NCBI GenBank assembly: GCA_029776065.1
Contig: JARVJP010000009.1
Coordinates: 260,514 to 324,513, forward strand
From: Nitrososphaeria archaeon
GTDB taxonomy: Archaea > Thermoproteota > Nitrososphaeria > JACIWG01
Reading direction: 5' to 3'
Length of the DNA stretch: 64,000 nucleotides
Positions 1 to 10,211 of this stretch are shown in pieces; the stretch's first letter is position 1; each line of letters begins with the position of its first letter. The notes beneath the pieces were generated by a model, which was not told the DNA's origin, did no database searches, and worked only from the letters and a program-made list of their open reading frames with translations. A program made the position numbers and the translations under genes.

Positions 1-1422
1 CTTTCTATCGACCAGATACGAAGAGGTGTCGAATGGCTAAAAGAGAAAAGATTGATCGAAACAGGCGAGGAGTCGAAGGTTTTGGTCCAACTTGGTAGTG
101 CTGGAATGGAATGTGTTGTGAAAGGTTTACCCGAAAGGCGGCTTCAAAATCTATTAACAAAAAAGGGCGTATACTCATTAGAGAGGTTAAAGAAGGAATT
201 AGAAATGGATGAAAAGGAATTTTCTGCAGCTCTTGGATTAGCGATAAAAAAGGGTTTGGTGAGGGTGGTAAAAAATAAGGGGTCTGTGCAATTAGAAGCT
301 AATCCTTCAAAAGAATTAATAACGGAATCTCTTATTAAAAGACTTTTTTCACAAAAACAGGTCGAAGTAATAAACTTGACGCCTCCTGAAAAAGAGGCTT
401 TAAATGAACTTAAGACGAGACCGAACTATTTATTATTTAAGGAGGTCAAAAGGACTAAGATCAAAGCTTCCAGTAAGGCTCTAACGTTGTTAGAAGAATA
501 CTTAAAAAAATCTTATGTTGACAAACTAACTCCTGAACTAATTACAACAGAGAAATGGAAGACAGTCGTGTTTAGACCTTATGACATAGAAAGCCCGGTA
601 CCTTCGATATACCCTGGAAAGAAGCATCCTGTACAAGACTTCATTGATAGAGTAAGAGAAATTTTTCTTAGTTTTGGTTTTGAAGAAATCGAAGGGCCAA
701 TAATCCTGCCTTCATTTTGGAACTTTGATGCATTATTTATTCCACAGGATCATCCTGCTAGAGATATGCAAGACACCTTCTACTTAAAGGGCTTATTTGA
801 CAAAGAAATAAAGAACAAAGCCCCAATTAATCTTATTCAAAGTATCCATGAAAATGGAGGTAATACTAAGTCACTCGGATGGAATTACAAATGGTCATTA
901 GATGAAGCTGAAAAAATGGTTTTAAGAACCCATACAACACCGATTACGGTCCAGTATCTTTACAAGGCCAAGCCAACATCTGCAAAGGTCTTTTCTGTTG
1001 ATAAAGTTTTCAGAAATGAGAACCTCGATAATAGACATTTATTTGAATTCTACCAATATGAAGGGATCGTTACAGGTAGAAATGTAACCTTAAGACATTT
1101 GATCGGAGTTTTAAGCTCGTTTTACAAGGAACTAGGTTTTGAGAAGGTTAAGTTTTGGCCTACTTTCTTCCCATATACAGAGCCTTCACTAGAAGCTGTT
1201 GCATATGTGGAAAGGCTAGGTAAATGGATCGAACTTTGTGGTATGGGTGTGTTCAGACCAGAAGTCACTCTTCCTGCTGGTGTTAAAAACCCAGTTTTGG
1301 CATGGGGTGGAGGATTAGAAAGATTGATAATGCTCGCTTATAATGTAGAGGAAATTCGTTTTCTTTACAAGAATAGTTTAAGTTGGTTGAGAGGTGTAAG
1401 TTATGCCCGTCCTAAATATTAG
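1..1422 (+). CDS. pheS: Phenylalanyl-tRNA synthetase alpha subunit (5' end cut by window)
   Basis: Frame is open from base 1 (LSIDQIRRGVEWLKEKRLIETG...), so the tracked start at 52 is internal; class II aaRS motifs (HPARDMQDTFYL, GGGLERLIML). Confidence 0.95.
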   Translation, partial: LSIDQIRRGVEWLKEKRLIETGEESKVLVQLGSAGMECVVKGLPERRLQNLLTKKGVYSLERLKKELEMDEKEFSAALGLAIKKGLVRVVKNKGSVQLEANPSKELITESLIKRLFSQKQVEVINLTPPEKEALNELKTRPNYLLFKEVKRTKIKASSKALTLLEEYLKKSYVDKLTPELITTEKWKTVVFRPYDIESPVPSIYPGKKHPVQDFIDRVREIFLSFGFEEIEGPIILPSFWNFDALFIPQDHPARDMQDTFYLKGLFDKEIKNKAPINLIQSIHENGGNTKSLGWNYKWSLDEAEKMVLRTHTTPITVQYLYKAKPTSAKVFSVDKVFRNENLDNRHLFEFYQYEGIVTGRNVTLRHLIGVLSSFYKELGFEKVKFWPTFFPYTEPSLEAVAYVERLGKWIELCGMGVFRPEVTLPAGVKNPVLAWGGGLERLIMLAYNVEEIRFLYKNSLSWLRGVSYARPKY

Positions 1423-3040
1423 ATATGATAGATTAAACTGCTTCTTAAAAAAATGGTTTTCCAAAGATCAGATACTTGAATTTTTACCATTCATAGGATT
1501 AGATATAGAAGATTTCGACGATGAAGAAGTAAAAGTTGAATATAGCCCAAACCGCCCAGATTTTGGATCACCAGCTGGTATAGCGAAAGCAATAAACTAT
1601 CTTTATTTCGATATACCACCTCAAAGATTATTCGACTTCCCTATTTCTAATATAGAAGTTTTTGTTGATAAAAGTGTAGAAAAGGTTAGACCCTGTATAT
1701 TTGTAATGTATGCTGAATTACAGTTCTCAGAATATATTCTTAAAGAGCTTATCTCCTTTCAAGAAGATCTACATAATGGAATTGGACGAAAAAGGACTAA
1801 ATTCGCAATAGGTTTGCATGATGCGTCTAAAATAACCCCTCCAATATATTACACAACAGAAAACAGATATTTCAAATTTACTCCTTTAAATTGTGTAGAA
1901 CCTATGACAATCGAGGACGTTCTAAAGAAGACAGAACAAGGTATTCATTACTCGCATATACTCTGTTCAAAGGAACTTTTTCCAATAATAAAGGATTCAA
2001 AACAACAAGTACTATCCTTTCCTCCAATAATTAATGGTAATTTAACAACATTGACTGAAAAGACAAAATCTCTCTTTGTGGACGTCACGTCGACCGAACC
2101 AAAGGCCGCTCAAGACGCCCTTGCGCTACTAGCTACAACACTAATTGACTATGGTGCCTCTGTCTACAAGGTGAGAGTCATCTCATCTAATAAATCGTTT
2201 ATGTCCCCTATACTAACTCCTTTGAAGATGGAGTTAAACGTTGAAAATGTTAAGCGAATCTTAGGCATCAAAATAACCCAAGAACAAACAATTAATCTAC
2301 TAAAAAAAGTGAATATGCACTCAGTTAAAAAGGGGAAGAAGTTAGAAGTCGAAGTTCCAAGGTACAGGATAGATGTAATCCATCAAGTAGATCTGATTGA
2401 AGAAGTTGGCTATGGATACGGCTACAACAATATTCGTCCTTTATCTCTCAAACTCCCTCAACTTGGAAAACCGCTTAAAATAAAAAGATTCTACGACGAT
2501 GTCCGGCTTTGCTTGATTGGTTTGGGGTTCACAGAAGTAATGAACTTCTACCTATCAAATAAAGAGTTGCAGCAGCCATTCTCTTCTTCACTTGTCGAAG
2601 TCGAAGCGCCTAAAACACAAGGATATAATGTGCTAAGAGCTTCTATTATTCCACAACTTTTGGAAGTATCCTCTTCCAATATTCATGAGACATATCCGCA
2701 AAAATTCTTTGAATTAGGCCGTACCTTTGAACTTAACAGCCATCGAAGTATCACTGAAATCATTAAAGCTGCGTCCTTGATATCGAGTTCAGAAACAAAC
2801 TTTACTGAAATCAAATCCACAACCCTTTCGGTACTAAACTATTTGGGCATAAAAGACTGTAAAATAACTACCATGTCAAATGAATACTTTATAGACGGGC
2901 GTTGTGCATCAATAGAAGTTAAAGATGAAAATATAGGAATATTAGGGGAAATCTCGCCATTTTACATCACAAAATTCTCTTTGCGCAACCCAGTAACTGC
3001 ACTAGAAATTAATCTTACTAAGATCTTTAAACATGTTTAA
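1403..3040 (+). CDS. pheT: Phenylalanyl-tRNA synthetase beta subunit
   Basis: Overlaps pheS; archaeal PheT features (YSPNRPDFGSPAGIAKAI, YRIDVIHQVDLIEEVGYGYGYNNI). Confidence 0.95.
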   Translation: MPVLNIRYDRLNCFLKKWFSKDQILEFLPFIGLDIEDFDDEEVKVEYSPNRPDFGSPAGIAKAINYLYFDIPPQRLFDFPISNIEVFVDKSVEKVRPCIFVMYAELQFSEYILKELISFQEDLHNGIGRKRTKFAIGLHDASKITPPIYYTTENRYFKFTPLNCVEPMTIEDVLKKTEQGIHYSHILCSKELFPIIKDSKQQVLSFPPIINGNLTTLTEKTKSLFVDVTSTEPKAAQDALALLATTLIDYGASVYKVRVISSNKSFMSPILTPLKMELNVENVKRILGIKITQEQTINLLKKVNMHSVKKGKKLEVEVPRYRIDVIHQVDLIEEVGYGYGYNNIRPLSLKLPQLGKPLKIKRFYDDVRLCLIGLGFTEVMNFYLSNKELQQPFSSSLVEVEAPKTQGYNVLRASIIPQLLEVSSSNIHETYPQKFFELGRTFELNSHRSITEIIKAASLISSSETNFTEIKSTTLSVLNYLGIKDCKITTMSNEYFIDGRCASIEVKDENIGILGEISPFYITKFSLRNPVTALEINLTKIFKHV

Positions 3041-3188
3041 GAAAACCTTTTATCCTAAGTTTTTACCTAAAGAACACGGCATCCGTCAGACATGCGTAGC
3101 GACGGCCCTCGCTGATTTAATGAAGCAGAGGGTTAACCCAGCGACGCGACAGGCGGATGTCAAAGCCCCGCATAAAGAGGTTTGGTGA
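3033..3188 (+). CDS. Small protein of 51 aa between pheT and toprim gene (MFKKTFYPKFLPKEHGIRQTCVATALADLMKQRVNPATRQADVKAPHKEVW)
   Basis: ATG at 3033 overlaps the pheT stop by 8 nt and the ORF ends at TGA 3186-3188 immediately before the next ATG (3189). Below the size cutoff of the ORF track. Confidence 0.7.
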   Translation: MFKKTFYPKFLPKEHGIRQTCVATALADLMKQRVNPATRQADVKAPHKEVW

Positions 3189-3641
3189 ATGCCTAGAATA
3201 GGCTCAGATGTTCCAAGACCGTTCAGAGGCGGGGTACACTCTAAATCTAAGTTTAGTAGAAAAAAAGTTGCAATGATTGAAAAAATTCAAGAACTTGTAA
3301 AAGCCTTGAACAACGAAATAAAGGACAATGCAATGCTTGTTGTCGAAGGTCCAAATGATGCAAGCGCTTTAGAGGCGCTAGGTGTAATAGGCAAACCATT
3401 TCTATATAGTCATAACTCTGATCATGTAAAGCTTTTTAATTTAGCGAAATCTTCTTCGAAAGTGATCATACTTGTTGATAATGATAAAGAGGGATGGTCA
3501 ATATGCAAAAAGCTTATGATTTCGTTTGATGAGAAGAATATAAAATATGACATTTGGTACCGGAAAGAATTCTTTAAAGTAGGGAAGGGGCAAACTCTCC
3601 ATTTAGAGGATTTTCCATCCTTGATCAAACCTTATCTCTAA
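3189..3641 (+). CDS. Toprim domain protein
   Basis: VVEGPNDASALEALG and VIILVDNDKEGW toprim motifs. Confidence 0.85.
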   Translation: MPRIGSDVPRPFRGGVHSKSKFSRKKVAMIEKIQELVKALNNEIKDNAMLVVEGPNDASALEALGVIGKPFLYSHNSDHVKLFNLAKSSSKVIILVDNDKEGWSICKKLMISFDEKNIKYDIWYRKEFFKVGKGQTLHLEDFPSLIKPYL

Positions 3642-3688
3642 AATAGCTTAAATAATGGGCTTCTAAAACACACTTGGACTGATAATAA

Positions 3689-4816
3689 TTGTCAACTCCT
3701 ACTAAATATTTAATACGTTTAAAATTTGAAATAGAAGGTGTTGTTGAACGCGCCGATGTCGTAGGTGCCATTTTTGGTCAAACAGAAGGCCTTTTTGGGC
3801 CAGATTTCGATTTAAATGAGCTACAGAAAACTTGGAAGATCGGAAGAATTGAAATAAACCTTGAATCTAAGAATGATAGAACCTTTGGCGAAGTCCTTAT
3901 ACCAACTTCTACAGATTTTGAGACAACTAGTTTGATCGCTGCTACCGTAGAAAGTGTCGATCGGGTAGGCCCATGCAATGCCAGATTCAGACTTGTCTCA
4001 ATGGAGGATGTGCGAGTTGAAAAAGTCAAGCAAATAAAAGACAGAGCTAAAGAAATTGCAAGGGAATGGTCAAAAAAGGTAATGACAGAAAGCGACAAGA
4101 TATTAAAAGACATAAGCGAATCAATGGGTAAATCGAAAATCGTCTCATTTGGTAAAGAAAAGCTTCCTGCAGGTCCTGCTGTAGAAAAGTCTGATACGAT
4201 AATACTAGTTGAAGGAAGAGCAGATGTATTAAATCTTTTAAGAGCAGGAATAGAAAACGCCATAGGTATAGAAGGGACGGGGATTCCTCAATCTATAATA
4301 GAGTTGAGTAAAAACAAGAAGATAATTGCTTTCTTAGATGGAGATAGAGGCGGAGATTTAATACTAAAGGAACTATCGCAAGTAGCAAAGATTGATAGCG
4401 TAGTCAGAGCACCAACGGGAAAGGAAGTAGAAGAATTAACCCCTCTGGAAATTGAAGAATGCTTAAAAGCTATCACTCCACCGCCACCGCCAAAAAAGGT
4501 TGTTCCATTAGCATTGAAACCTGAAATAGTAGAGAAGATTAAACAGTTGAAACCTTCTTTAGTGAACACCTTGGAAGGTGTACTGTTAGATGAAGAATTT
4601 AAGGAAATACTCAGAGTTCCTGTGAGTGAACTAGCCAAACAACTAGAATCTGAAGAATCAAAAAATATCAAATATCTTGTTTTTGATGGGATAGTGTCAC
4701 AAAGAATAGTCGACCTTTCAGAAAAAAGAGGACTTATAGCAGTAATAGGCCATAGGATAGGCGAGGTTTCAAAGAAGAACCCATCTCTAATGATATCAGT
4801 GCTGGATGACTTCTAA
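3689..4816 (+). CDS. dnaG: Archaeal DnaG primase-like protein
   Basis: VEGRADVLNLLRAGIENAIGIEGT and AFLDGDRGGDLI toprim motifs with archaeal DnaG N-terminus; TTG start. Confidence 0.93.
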   Translation: MSTPTKYLIRLKFEIEGVVERADVVGAIFGQTEGLFGPDFDLNELQKTWKIGRIEINLESKNDRTFGEVLIPTSTDFETTSLIAATVESVDRVGPCNARFRLVSMEDVRVEKVKQIKDRAKEIAREWSKKVMTESDKILKDISESMGKSKIVSFGKEKLPAGPAVEKSDTIILVEGRADVLNLLRAGIENAIGIEGTGIPQSIIELSKNKKIIAFLDGDRGGDLILKELSQVAKIDSVVRAPTGKEVEELTPLEIEECLKAITPPPPPKKVVPLALKPEIVEKIKQLKPSLVNTLEGVLLDEEFKEILRVPVSELAKQLESEESKNIKYLVFDGIVSQRIVDLSEKRGLIAVIGHRIGEVSKKNPSLMISVLDDF

Positions 4817-4831
4817 TAGTTTCTGAACCAT

Positions 4832-5893
4832 GTGAGCTATGTGTGGTTCAAAAAGCTCACTAAAAATAGTGCAGAAATTGTTCCCGAAAATATGGAAGAT
4901 ATACTCTTCCTTAGAATATATTTAAGCGAGGGGGATTTAGTAGCATCAAAGACTTTCAGGACAATAAAATATGAAAAGATGTTTTCACTTCGTGTAGAAA
5001 AAGAGAGAAAAAGCGTAATTCTGACAGTAAAAGTTGAAAATGTTCGTTTTGCGGGCTCTTTTGAAATACTTAATATAGATGGAGAAATACAAGCATCCTC
5101 TGACCCAAATATACCTCAAGGTTCAAGACATGTACTAGAGATCCGGCCAGGAACTAGAATACTTCTAATTAAAGAAGATGAAATCAAATTTGACTTATTG
5201 AGCGGATATATTAAGCAAGATCAGTTTCTGATATTATCTTTAGACTCTATCGTAGCAGGCATAGGAGAGGTGAAAGGAAGTAGAATAGATTACGTGACAG
5301 AAATTCCATCATACTATCAAGGAAAGCGCTACGAAACTAGACAAGAGTTAAAACAGGAATTTTTTGAGAAAATATCAAAGGTACTTGGGCCTTTACTTAA
5401 GCAGAACAAGAAAATTGTAATTTCAGGTCCTGGTGCTCTAAAGCTGGAATTTAAGAATTACTTAGAAAATACAAATCAAGGGAAAGCGCTTCAAACATAC
5501 ATAGTTGAAGGTGTTGATACAGCTGGGTTCGATGGGATAAGGATGGCATTGAATTCGGAAGGGTTCTCTAAAGTAATGCAAGATAGCTTTTTTTCCAAGG
5601 CAAAAAATGTAATGGAAAAAATACTACAGTCTATGTATAAAGGTGATGGACTATCAAGTTCTTCTATTGATGAAATAAAGATTATGGCATCTAATGGCGC
5701 ATGCGATTCACTTTTGATATTGAAGGATTATCTATCAAAATATCCTGTTGACGAAGAAATCCTTGTAGAAATCTTTTCTAATCTAGTTCGATATAAAGGC
5801 TCACTTTTCTTTTTAGATAACAAAACAAACGTTGGCATACAATTAGATTCAATTGGTGGAGTCGCTGCACTTTACAGATATAGAGTTAGGTGA
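4832..5893 (+). CDS. pelA: mRNA surveillance protein Pelota (Dom34)
   Basis: Length and overall pattern, including VSGPG-type segment and VDTAGFDGIRMAL. Confidence 0.85.
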   Translation: MSYVWFKKLTKNSAEIVPENMEDILFLRIYLSEGDLVASKTFRTIKYEKMFSLRVEKERKSVILTVKVENVRFAGSFEILNIDGEIQASSDPNIPQGSRHVLEIRPGTRILLIKEDEIKFDLLSGYIKQDQFLILSLDSIVAGIGEVKGSRIDYVTEIPSYYQGKRYETRQELKQEFFEKISKVLGPLLKQNKKIVISGPGALKLEFKNYLENTNQGKALQTYIVEGVDTAGFDGIRMALNSEGFSKVMQDSFFSKAKNVMEKILQSMYKGDGLSSSSIDEIKIMASNGACDSLLILKDYLSKYPVDEEILVEIFSNLVRYKGSLFFLDNKTNVGIQLDSIGGVAALYRYRVR

Positions 5894-5900
5894 CATACTA

Positions 5901-6248
5901 TCAAATAAGAAATGGGAATATAACTTCTGCGATAACTGCAAGAATTATTGCCCCCTTTATTAGATCAATACCAATTTTTTTATTTAATCTACTATAGTAA
6001 AGTAGGGTACCCACCATTCCAACCGTTACGTATGAAATACGTGCTACTTGGGCAACAACAGATTTAATAATAGACACCACCCTTTCTACTATTTGCACAA
6101 ACTTATCTCCTAGATCTTCAAAGGCATCTTCAATAGTTTTATTCCCATTTGTTGTAGTCGCTTGTAAAGTTAGGGCATTGTTATTTAATATTAGTATGAT
6201 AGTTACTATGCAAACACTAATTCTCATTACTACCAAAATGTTATACAA
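5901..6248 (-). CDS. Small secreted/membrane protein with signal peptide and two TM segments
   Basis: Hydrophobic N-terminus (MRISVCIVTIILILNN) plus two C-terminal hydrophobic helices separated by a basic turn. Confidence 0.65.
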   Translation of the reverse strand: MYNILVVMRISVCIVTIILILNNNALTLQATTTNGNKTIEDAFEDLGDKFVQIVERVVSIIKSVVAQVARISYVTVGMVGTLLYYSRLNKKIGIDLIKGAIILAVIAEVIFPFLI

Positions 6249-6317
6249 AGGAAATATTTAACCACAAATAATTAATCCATTATAAAGCATATTATTTGCT
6301 AGATACACTCCTCCATA

Positions 6318-7256
6318 GTGACAAAAATGGGGAAGATATGCTCCAGATGTGATAGGCAAGCGATTTATCATAGAGCCTATTCTGGAGAATATCTTTGTGT
6401 CCAATGTTTTAAAAGATCTGTTGAAGAAAAAGTTGTTAGGACAATATCAAAGTTTGGGATGTTGCGTTATGGTGATAAGATTCTACTTATGGTTTCAGGG
6501 GGGAAAGATAGCATGTCGATGTTAAGGATACTAAGTAAAGTAGTGAAGTCCCATGCATCTGAAGTTTTAGTAGCAACAATTGATGAAGGGATAGAAGGAT
6601 ATCGTAGGGATGCAATAGAAATTTCCGCAGAAGCTTGTGCAAAATTGAATGTTTCGCACCATGTCTTTAGCTTTAAAGATCTTTTTGGATACCCAATGGA
6701 TCAAATAGAATTGCTCAAAGAAGGTATGTCATCTTGTAGTGTATGCGGAGTACTTAGGAGAAGAGCGATGGACATAGCTGCCCAAAAACTAAATGTCAAT
6801 GTGGTGGCAACAGCGCATAACCTTGATGACATAATCCAAACATTTCTGATCAATCTTCTTAATAATGATATTAAGCGCCTAATATGGAACCTACCTGTAC
6901 ATCATGAGACATACCTCTTTTCACAAAAAAGGATAAAACCGCTCGCAGAAATTTACGAGGAAGAATTGGCGTTATACGCCTTTCTAAATAAAGAACGATT
7001 TCAAGAAGTTTCATGTCCATATATGCATGAGGGTATAAGAACAAAAATTCGTTCAATTTTAAATGAGCTGGAAACGAACCATCCTGGTATAAAATATTCA
7101 TTCTTTAACTCAGCAATCAAAATACCTGAGATAATAACCACACCTACCAAAGAACGTAAAAACTGTGAGAAATGTGGGTACCCAACATTCGCAAATAAAT
7201 GCTCAGTCTGCTCAATCCTCGACCTACTCAATAGGAAGAACATAAGACAAAAATAG
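6318..7256 (+). CDS. tRNA 2-thiolation protein, NcsA/Ctu1 family
   Basis: Zn fingers CSRCDRQAIY and CEKCGYPTFANKCSVC; PP-loop MVSGGKDSMSML. Confidence 0.93.
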   Translation: MTKMGKICSRCDRQAIYHRAYSGEYLCVQCFKRSVEEKVVRTISKFGMLRYGDKILLMVSGGKDSMSMLRILSKVVKSHASEVLVATIDEGIEGYRRDAIEISAEACAKLNVSHHVFSFKDLFGYPMDQIELLKEGMSSCSVCGVLRRRAMDIAAQKLNVNVVATAHNLDDIIQTFLINLLNNDIKRLIWNLPVHHETYLFSQKRIKPLAEIYEEELALYAFLNKERFQEVSCPYMHEGIRTKIRSILNELETNHPGIKYSFFNSAIKIPEIITTPTKERKNCEKCGYPTFANKCSVCSILDLLNRKNIRQK

Positions 7257-7275
7257 AACCTGTGTTATGTTTCTT

Positions 7276-7593
7276 ATGGCGATGGGTAGGGTCGGGAGAA
7301 TAGCCGCCTCCCAATATTCCGCAGCCGGCTACAGCGGAGACCAGCAACTGCTAGGTAAAACGTCTAAACAAGGAAACCGTTAACCCGATTCCAAGACGAA
7401 CCTGCGCCGTGGTGGGTGGGTGTAAGAAGCAAACCCTTCGAAGGAAGGGTATTGACTTCGAGCTATCGAAATGGATTAGGTCCGGGAGGGAGCAATCCTA
7501 AGATAGGGCATCCACGCTGCCACGTCCACGTAGGGGATTGGGTAGGGTTAATAGGCCCTGTTCAAGCGTGAACACTAGCAGAACCATCGCCAT
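7276..7593 (+). ncRNA. ffs: Signal recognition particle 7S RNA
   Basis: GC-rich noncoding block; helix 8 core AGGTCCGGGAGGGAGCA; termini ATGGCGATGG / CCATCGCCAT pair. Confidence 0.9.
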
Positions 7594-7642
7594 TTCGAAA
7601 AAGGTTTTAAAGCAAATCTTTCGTTCAATACTGTCAGGCGTT

Positions 7643-7728
7643 GCCGGGATCGCCCAGCTAGGTAGGGCACAGGGTTGCTAACCCTGCGTCTCTCACGGGA
7701 CTCGTGGGTTCAAATCCCACTCCCGGCG
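7643..7728 (+). tRNA. tRNA-Ser(GCT)
   Basis: Acceptor GCCGGGA/TCCCGGC, anticodon GCT, long variable arm, TTCAAATC T-loop. Confidence 0.95.
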
Positions 7729-8023
7729 CTTTACTATTTTATAATCAGAGATGTAATGAATACAGTATTTTTATAAGAAGGATTCTGATTTAATTTTTAA
7801 TTTTTTGGTGCGCTTGTTCATCATTAAAATTACAATTAACGCAATTACCGATCGCAAGATCAATGAAGTTCATATTCCATATTTAGTATTCATTTTAGGT
7901 ATTTTATCAAAAAGCTATACATACAATAATTTCCAAAGGGGGATAGCAATAACCTAAACAAGTACATATCATTTGATTTAATAAATAGTTAAATACATAA
8001 CTAAAGTCATCCATAGCCTACAA

Positions 8024-9718
8024 ATGTGTAAAGCGAACGATGAAAGCCAATCACTACTATTGAGTTCTAAGCCAACAGAAGTTGAAATTCTTGATTCAAC
8101 TTTAAGAGAAGGATCCCAAGCTAGAGGAGTAAGTTTCACTTTGAATAGTAAGATCAAGGTAGCTTTGGAGCTTGACAAAATTGGTGTCCATATCATTGAA
8201 TTAGGATGGCCAGGTTCAAATCCGAAAGATATAGAACTCTTTAAGGCAATTAAAAAGTATAAATTAGAAAACTCAAAAACTGCAGCCTTCACTTCTACAA
8301 AGAGGAAAGGCATCGCTGCAGACAAAGACCCAAGTTTGAATGCGGTATTGGATTCGGATTCTGACTTAGTTGTAGTGTTTGGAAAAAGCTGGAAGCAACA
8401 ATGTAAAACAGTATTGAAGCTCTCTCCTGAAGAAAACTTGAATATGATCTCTGAAACAATTACTTTCTTCAGAAAGCATGGTTTGGACGTGATTTATGAT
8501 GCAGAACATTTTTTTGATGGTTATCTTGAAGACCCTGAATATGCTATTCAAACGATAAAGACTGCTGATAGGTGTGGTGCCTCTAGGGTTGTCCTAGCTG
8601 ATACTAACGGAGGTATGTTGCCCCATCAAATCGTGGTAGTTGTCAGAAAGATATTTAATATAGTAAAAAAACCTTTAGGGGCTCACATGCATAATGATTC
8701 AGGTAATGCTGTCGCAAACACTTTAATGGCCGTTCTTTCAGGAGTGATTCATGTTCAGGTTACTGTAAACGGCGTAGGTGAAAGAGTAGGGAACGCTGAC
8801 CTCTGTCAGGTTTTACCAAATTTAGAGCTTAAACTTGGGATAAGGGCTTTAAAAAGTAAACTCCCAATTGAACAAAGATTAAGAGGTCTATTTAATCTAT
8901 CAAATATTGTATACGAAGCATCTGGAATTTCTAGGAATCCATATCAACCATACGTCGGACTGTACGCTTTCACTCATAAAGCTGGTGTGCATGTCGACGC
9001 AATTACAAAAGATTGCAGAACATATGAACATGTAAGTCCAGAGCTGGTGGGAAATAAAAGAGAAATAACTGTCTCTGACCTCAGCGGACGTTCTACTATA
9101 GTCAAAAAAATAGCTGAAGAATTAGGTGTCCCACTTGGCAAGCAGCAAGAGCTTGTAGGGTCAATTCTAAATGACATAAAAGAAATGGGGCTAAAGGACT
9201 TAGAGCTTGATAACGCAGAAGCCACGGTCTATTTAATTCTTCTAAAAAATTTGAATCTCTACCGAGAGTTTTTTAAGGTAAGTGAGTGGATGTCGGTGGC
9301 TGAAGGCAGTGCAGACTCTTCCAGAGCTTATGGCTTAACCAGAGTTAACGTTAAAGGAAAAATTCAAGTTGAGGGAAGTGAAGGAGTAGGTCCGGTTAAC
9401 GCTATTGATATCGCACTTAGAAAAACTTTGCTCAAAAACTATCCTGAATTAAAAAATGTAAAGCTCATCGACTATAAAGTTGTATTACCTGAAATATCAA
9501 GAGACACTGCGTCGATCGTAAGAGTGCTCATAGAATTTACTGACGGCAATAGCATATGGCGTACTACCGCAACCTCAAAGAATGTAGTTGAAGCTAGTAT
9601 ATCTGCTCTAGTACAAGGACTAGATTATTATTTGCAAAAGTCAAGATCAAAGAACAATGATAAACTAAATCCTAGAGAAGATTTCTATTCAATAGCAAAA
9701 GACTTTAAATTCAGATAA
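8024..9718 (+). CDS. cimA: (R)-Citramalate synthase, CimA type (HMGL/LeuA superfamily)
   Basis: LDSTLREGSQARGVSFTLNSKIKVALELDKIGVHIIELGWPGSNPKD; LeuA_dimer-like C-terminus. Confidence 0.85.
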   Translation: MCKANDESQSLLLSSKPTEVEILDSTLREGSQARGVSFTLNSKIKVALELDKIGVHIIELGWPGSNPKDIELFKAIKKYKLENSKTAAFTSTKRKGIAADKDPSLNAVLDSDSDLVVVFGKSWKQQCKTVLKLSPEENLNMISETITFFRKHGLDVIYDAEHFFDGYLEDPEYAIQTIKTADRCGASRVVLADTNGGMLPHQIVVVVRKIFNIVKKPLGAHMHNDSGNAVANTLMAVLSGVIHVQVTVNGVGERVGNADLCQVLPNLELKLGIRALKSKLPIEQRLRGLFNLSNIVYEASGISRNPYQPYVGLYAFTHKAGVHVDAITKDCRTYEHVSPELVGNKREITVSDLSGRSTIVKKIAEELGVPLGKQQELVGSILNDIKEMGLKDLELDNAEATVYLILLKNLNLYREFFKVSEWMSVAEGSADSSRAYGLTRVNVKGKIQVEGSEGVGPVNAIDIALRKTLLKNYPELKNVKLIDYKVVLPEISRDTASIVRVLIEFTDGNSIWRTTATSKNVVEASISALVQGLDYYLQKSRSKNNDKLNPREDFYSIAKDFKFR

Positions 9719-9733
9719 ATCACCTTTAAATGC

Positions 9734-9809
9734 GGGCCAGTGGTCCAGCTCGGTTTAAGACGACGCCCTTACACGGCGTAAATCCCAGGTTCAAATCCTG
9801 GCTGGCCCA
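9734..9809 (+). tRNA. tRNA-Val(TAC)
   Basis: Acceptor GGGCCAG/CTGGCCC, anticodon TAC. Confidence 0.95.
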
Positions 9810-10026
9810 TATCTTTGGCAAGCGGTTAGTGGTTCTAATTCGAAAGTGGCGCTTCAAGATTTATATAATAAATTATAGTTCATCAAAAGATATTTTTATA
9901 TTAAAAAAGCAAATAAAATTAAATCACGCTCTAAGCATAAGTTAATAACGTCAAATTACCATTCAGATACAAAGGAAAAGATAACAAAAATTTTATATTA
10001 ATCAGATCTTTCCATACCTCTGTGGT

Positions 10027-10101
10027 GGGTCCATAGCTCAGCTTGGTTAGAGCGTTCGGCTGATAACCGAAAGATCGCCAGTTCAAATCCGGCTGGACCC
10101 A
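10027..10101 (+). tRNA. tRNA-Ile(GAT)
   Basis: Acceptor GGGTCCA/TGGACCC, anticodon GAT. Confidence 0.95.
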
Positions 10102-10211
10102 CTAAATTTATATCCCCCATTTCAAACTAAAAATTCTTTACAAATGTTATAGTCCTTCATTCTAACAGATACTTATAAAAGATTTAATTACTAAATAACC
10201 TGTTATTATGA

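Noticed and set aside
3079-3161. GC-rich segment with GCATCCG...CGGATGT pairing, looking like a structured RNA
   Set aside because: It is fully explained by the overlapping 51-aa ORF (3033-3188) with tight junctions to both neighbours.
3778-4671. Long antisense ORFs over dnaG (161 and 127 aa)
   Set aside because: Opposite to a well-recognised gene; low-complexity Ser/Phe-rich translation typical of antisense frames.
7276-7728. SRP RNA and tRNA-Ser adjacency as a novelty
   Set aside because: Linkage of 7S RNA and tRNA-Ser is already known in some archaea.
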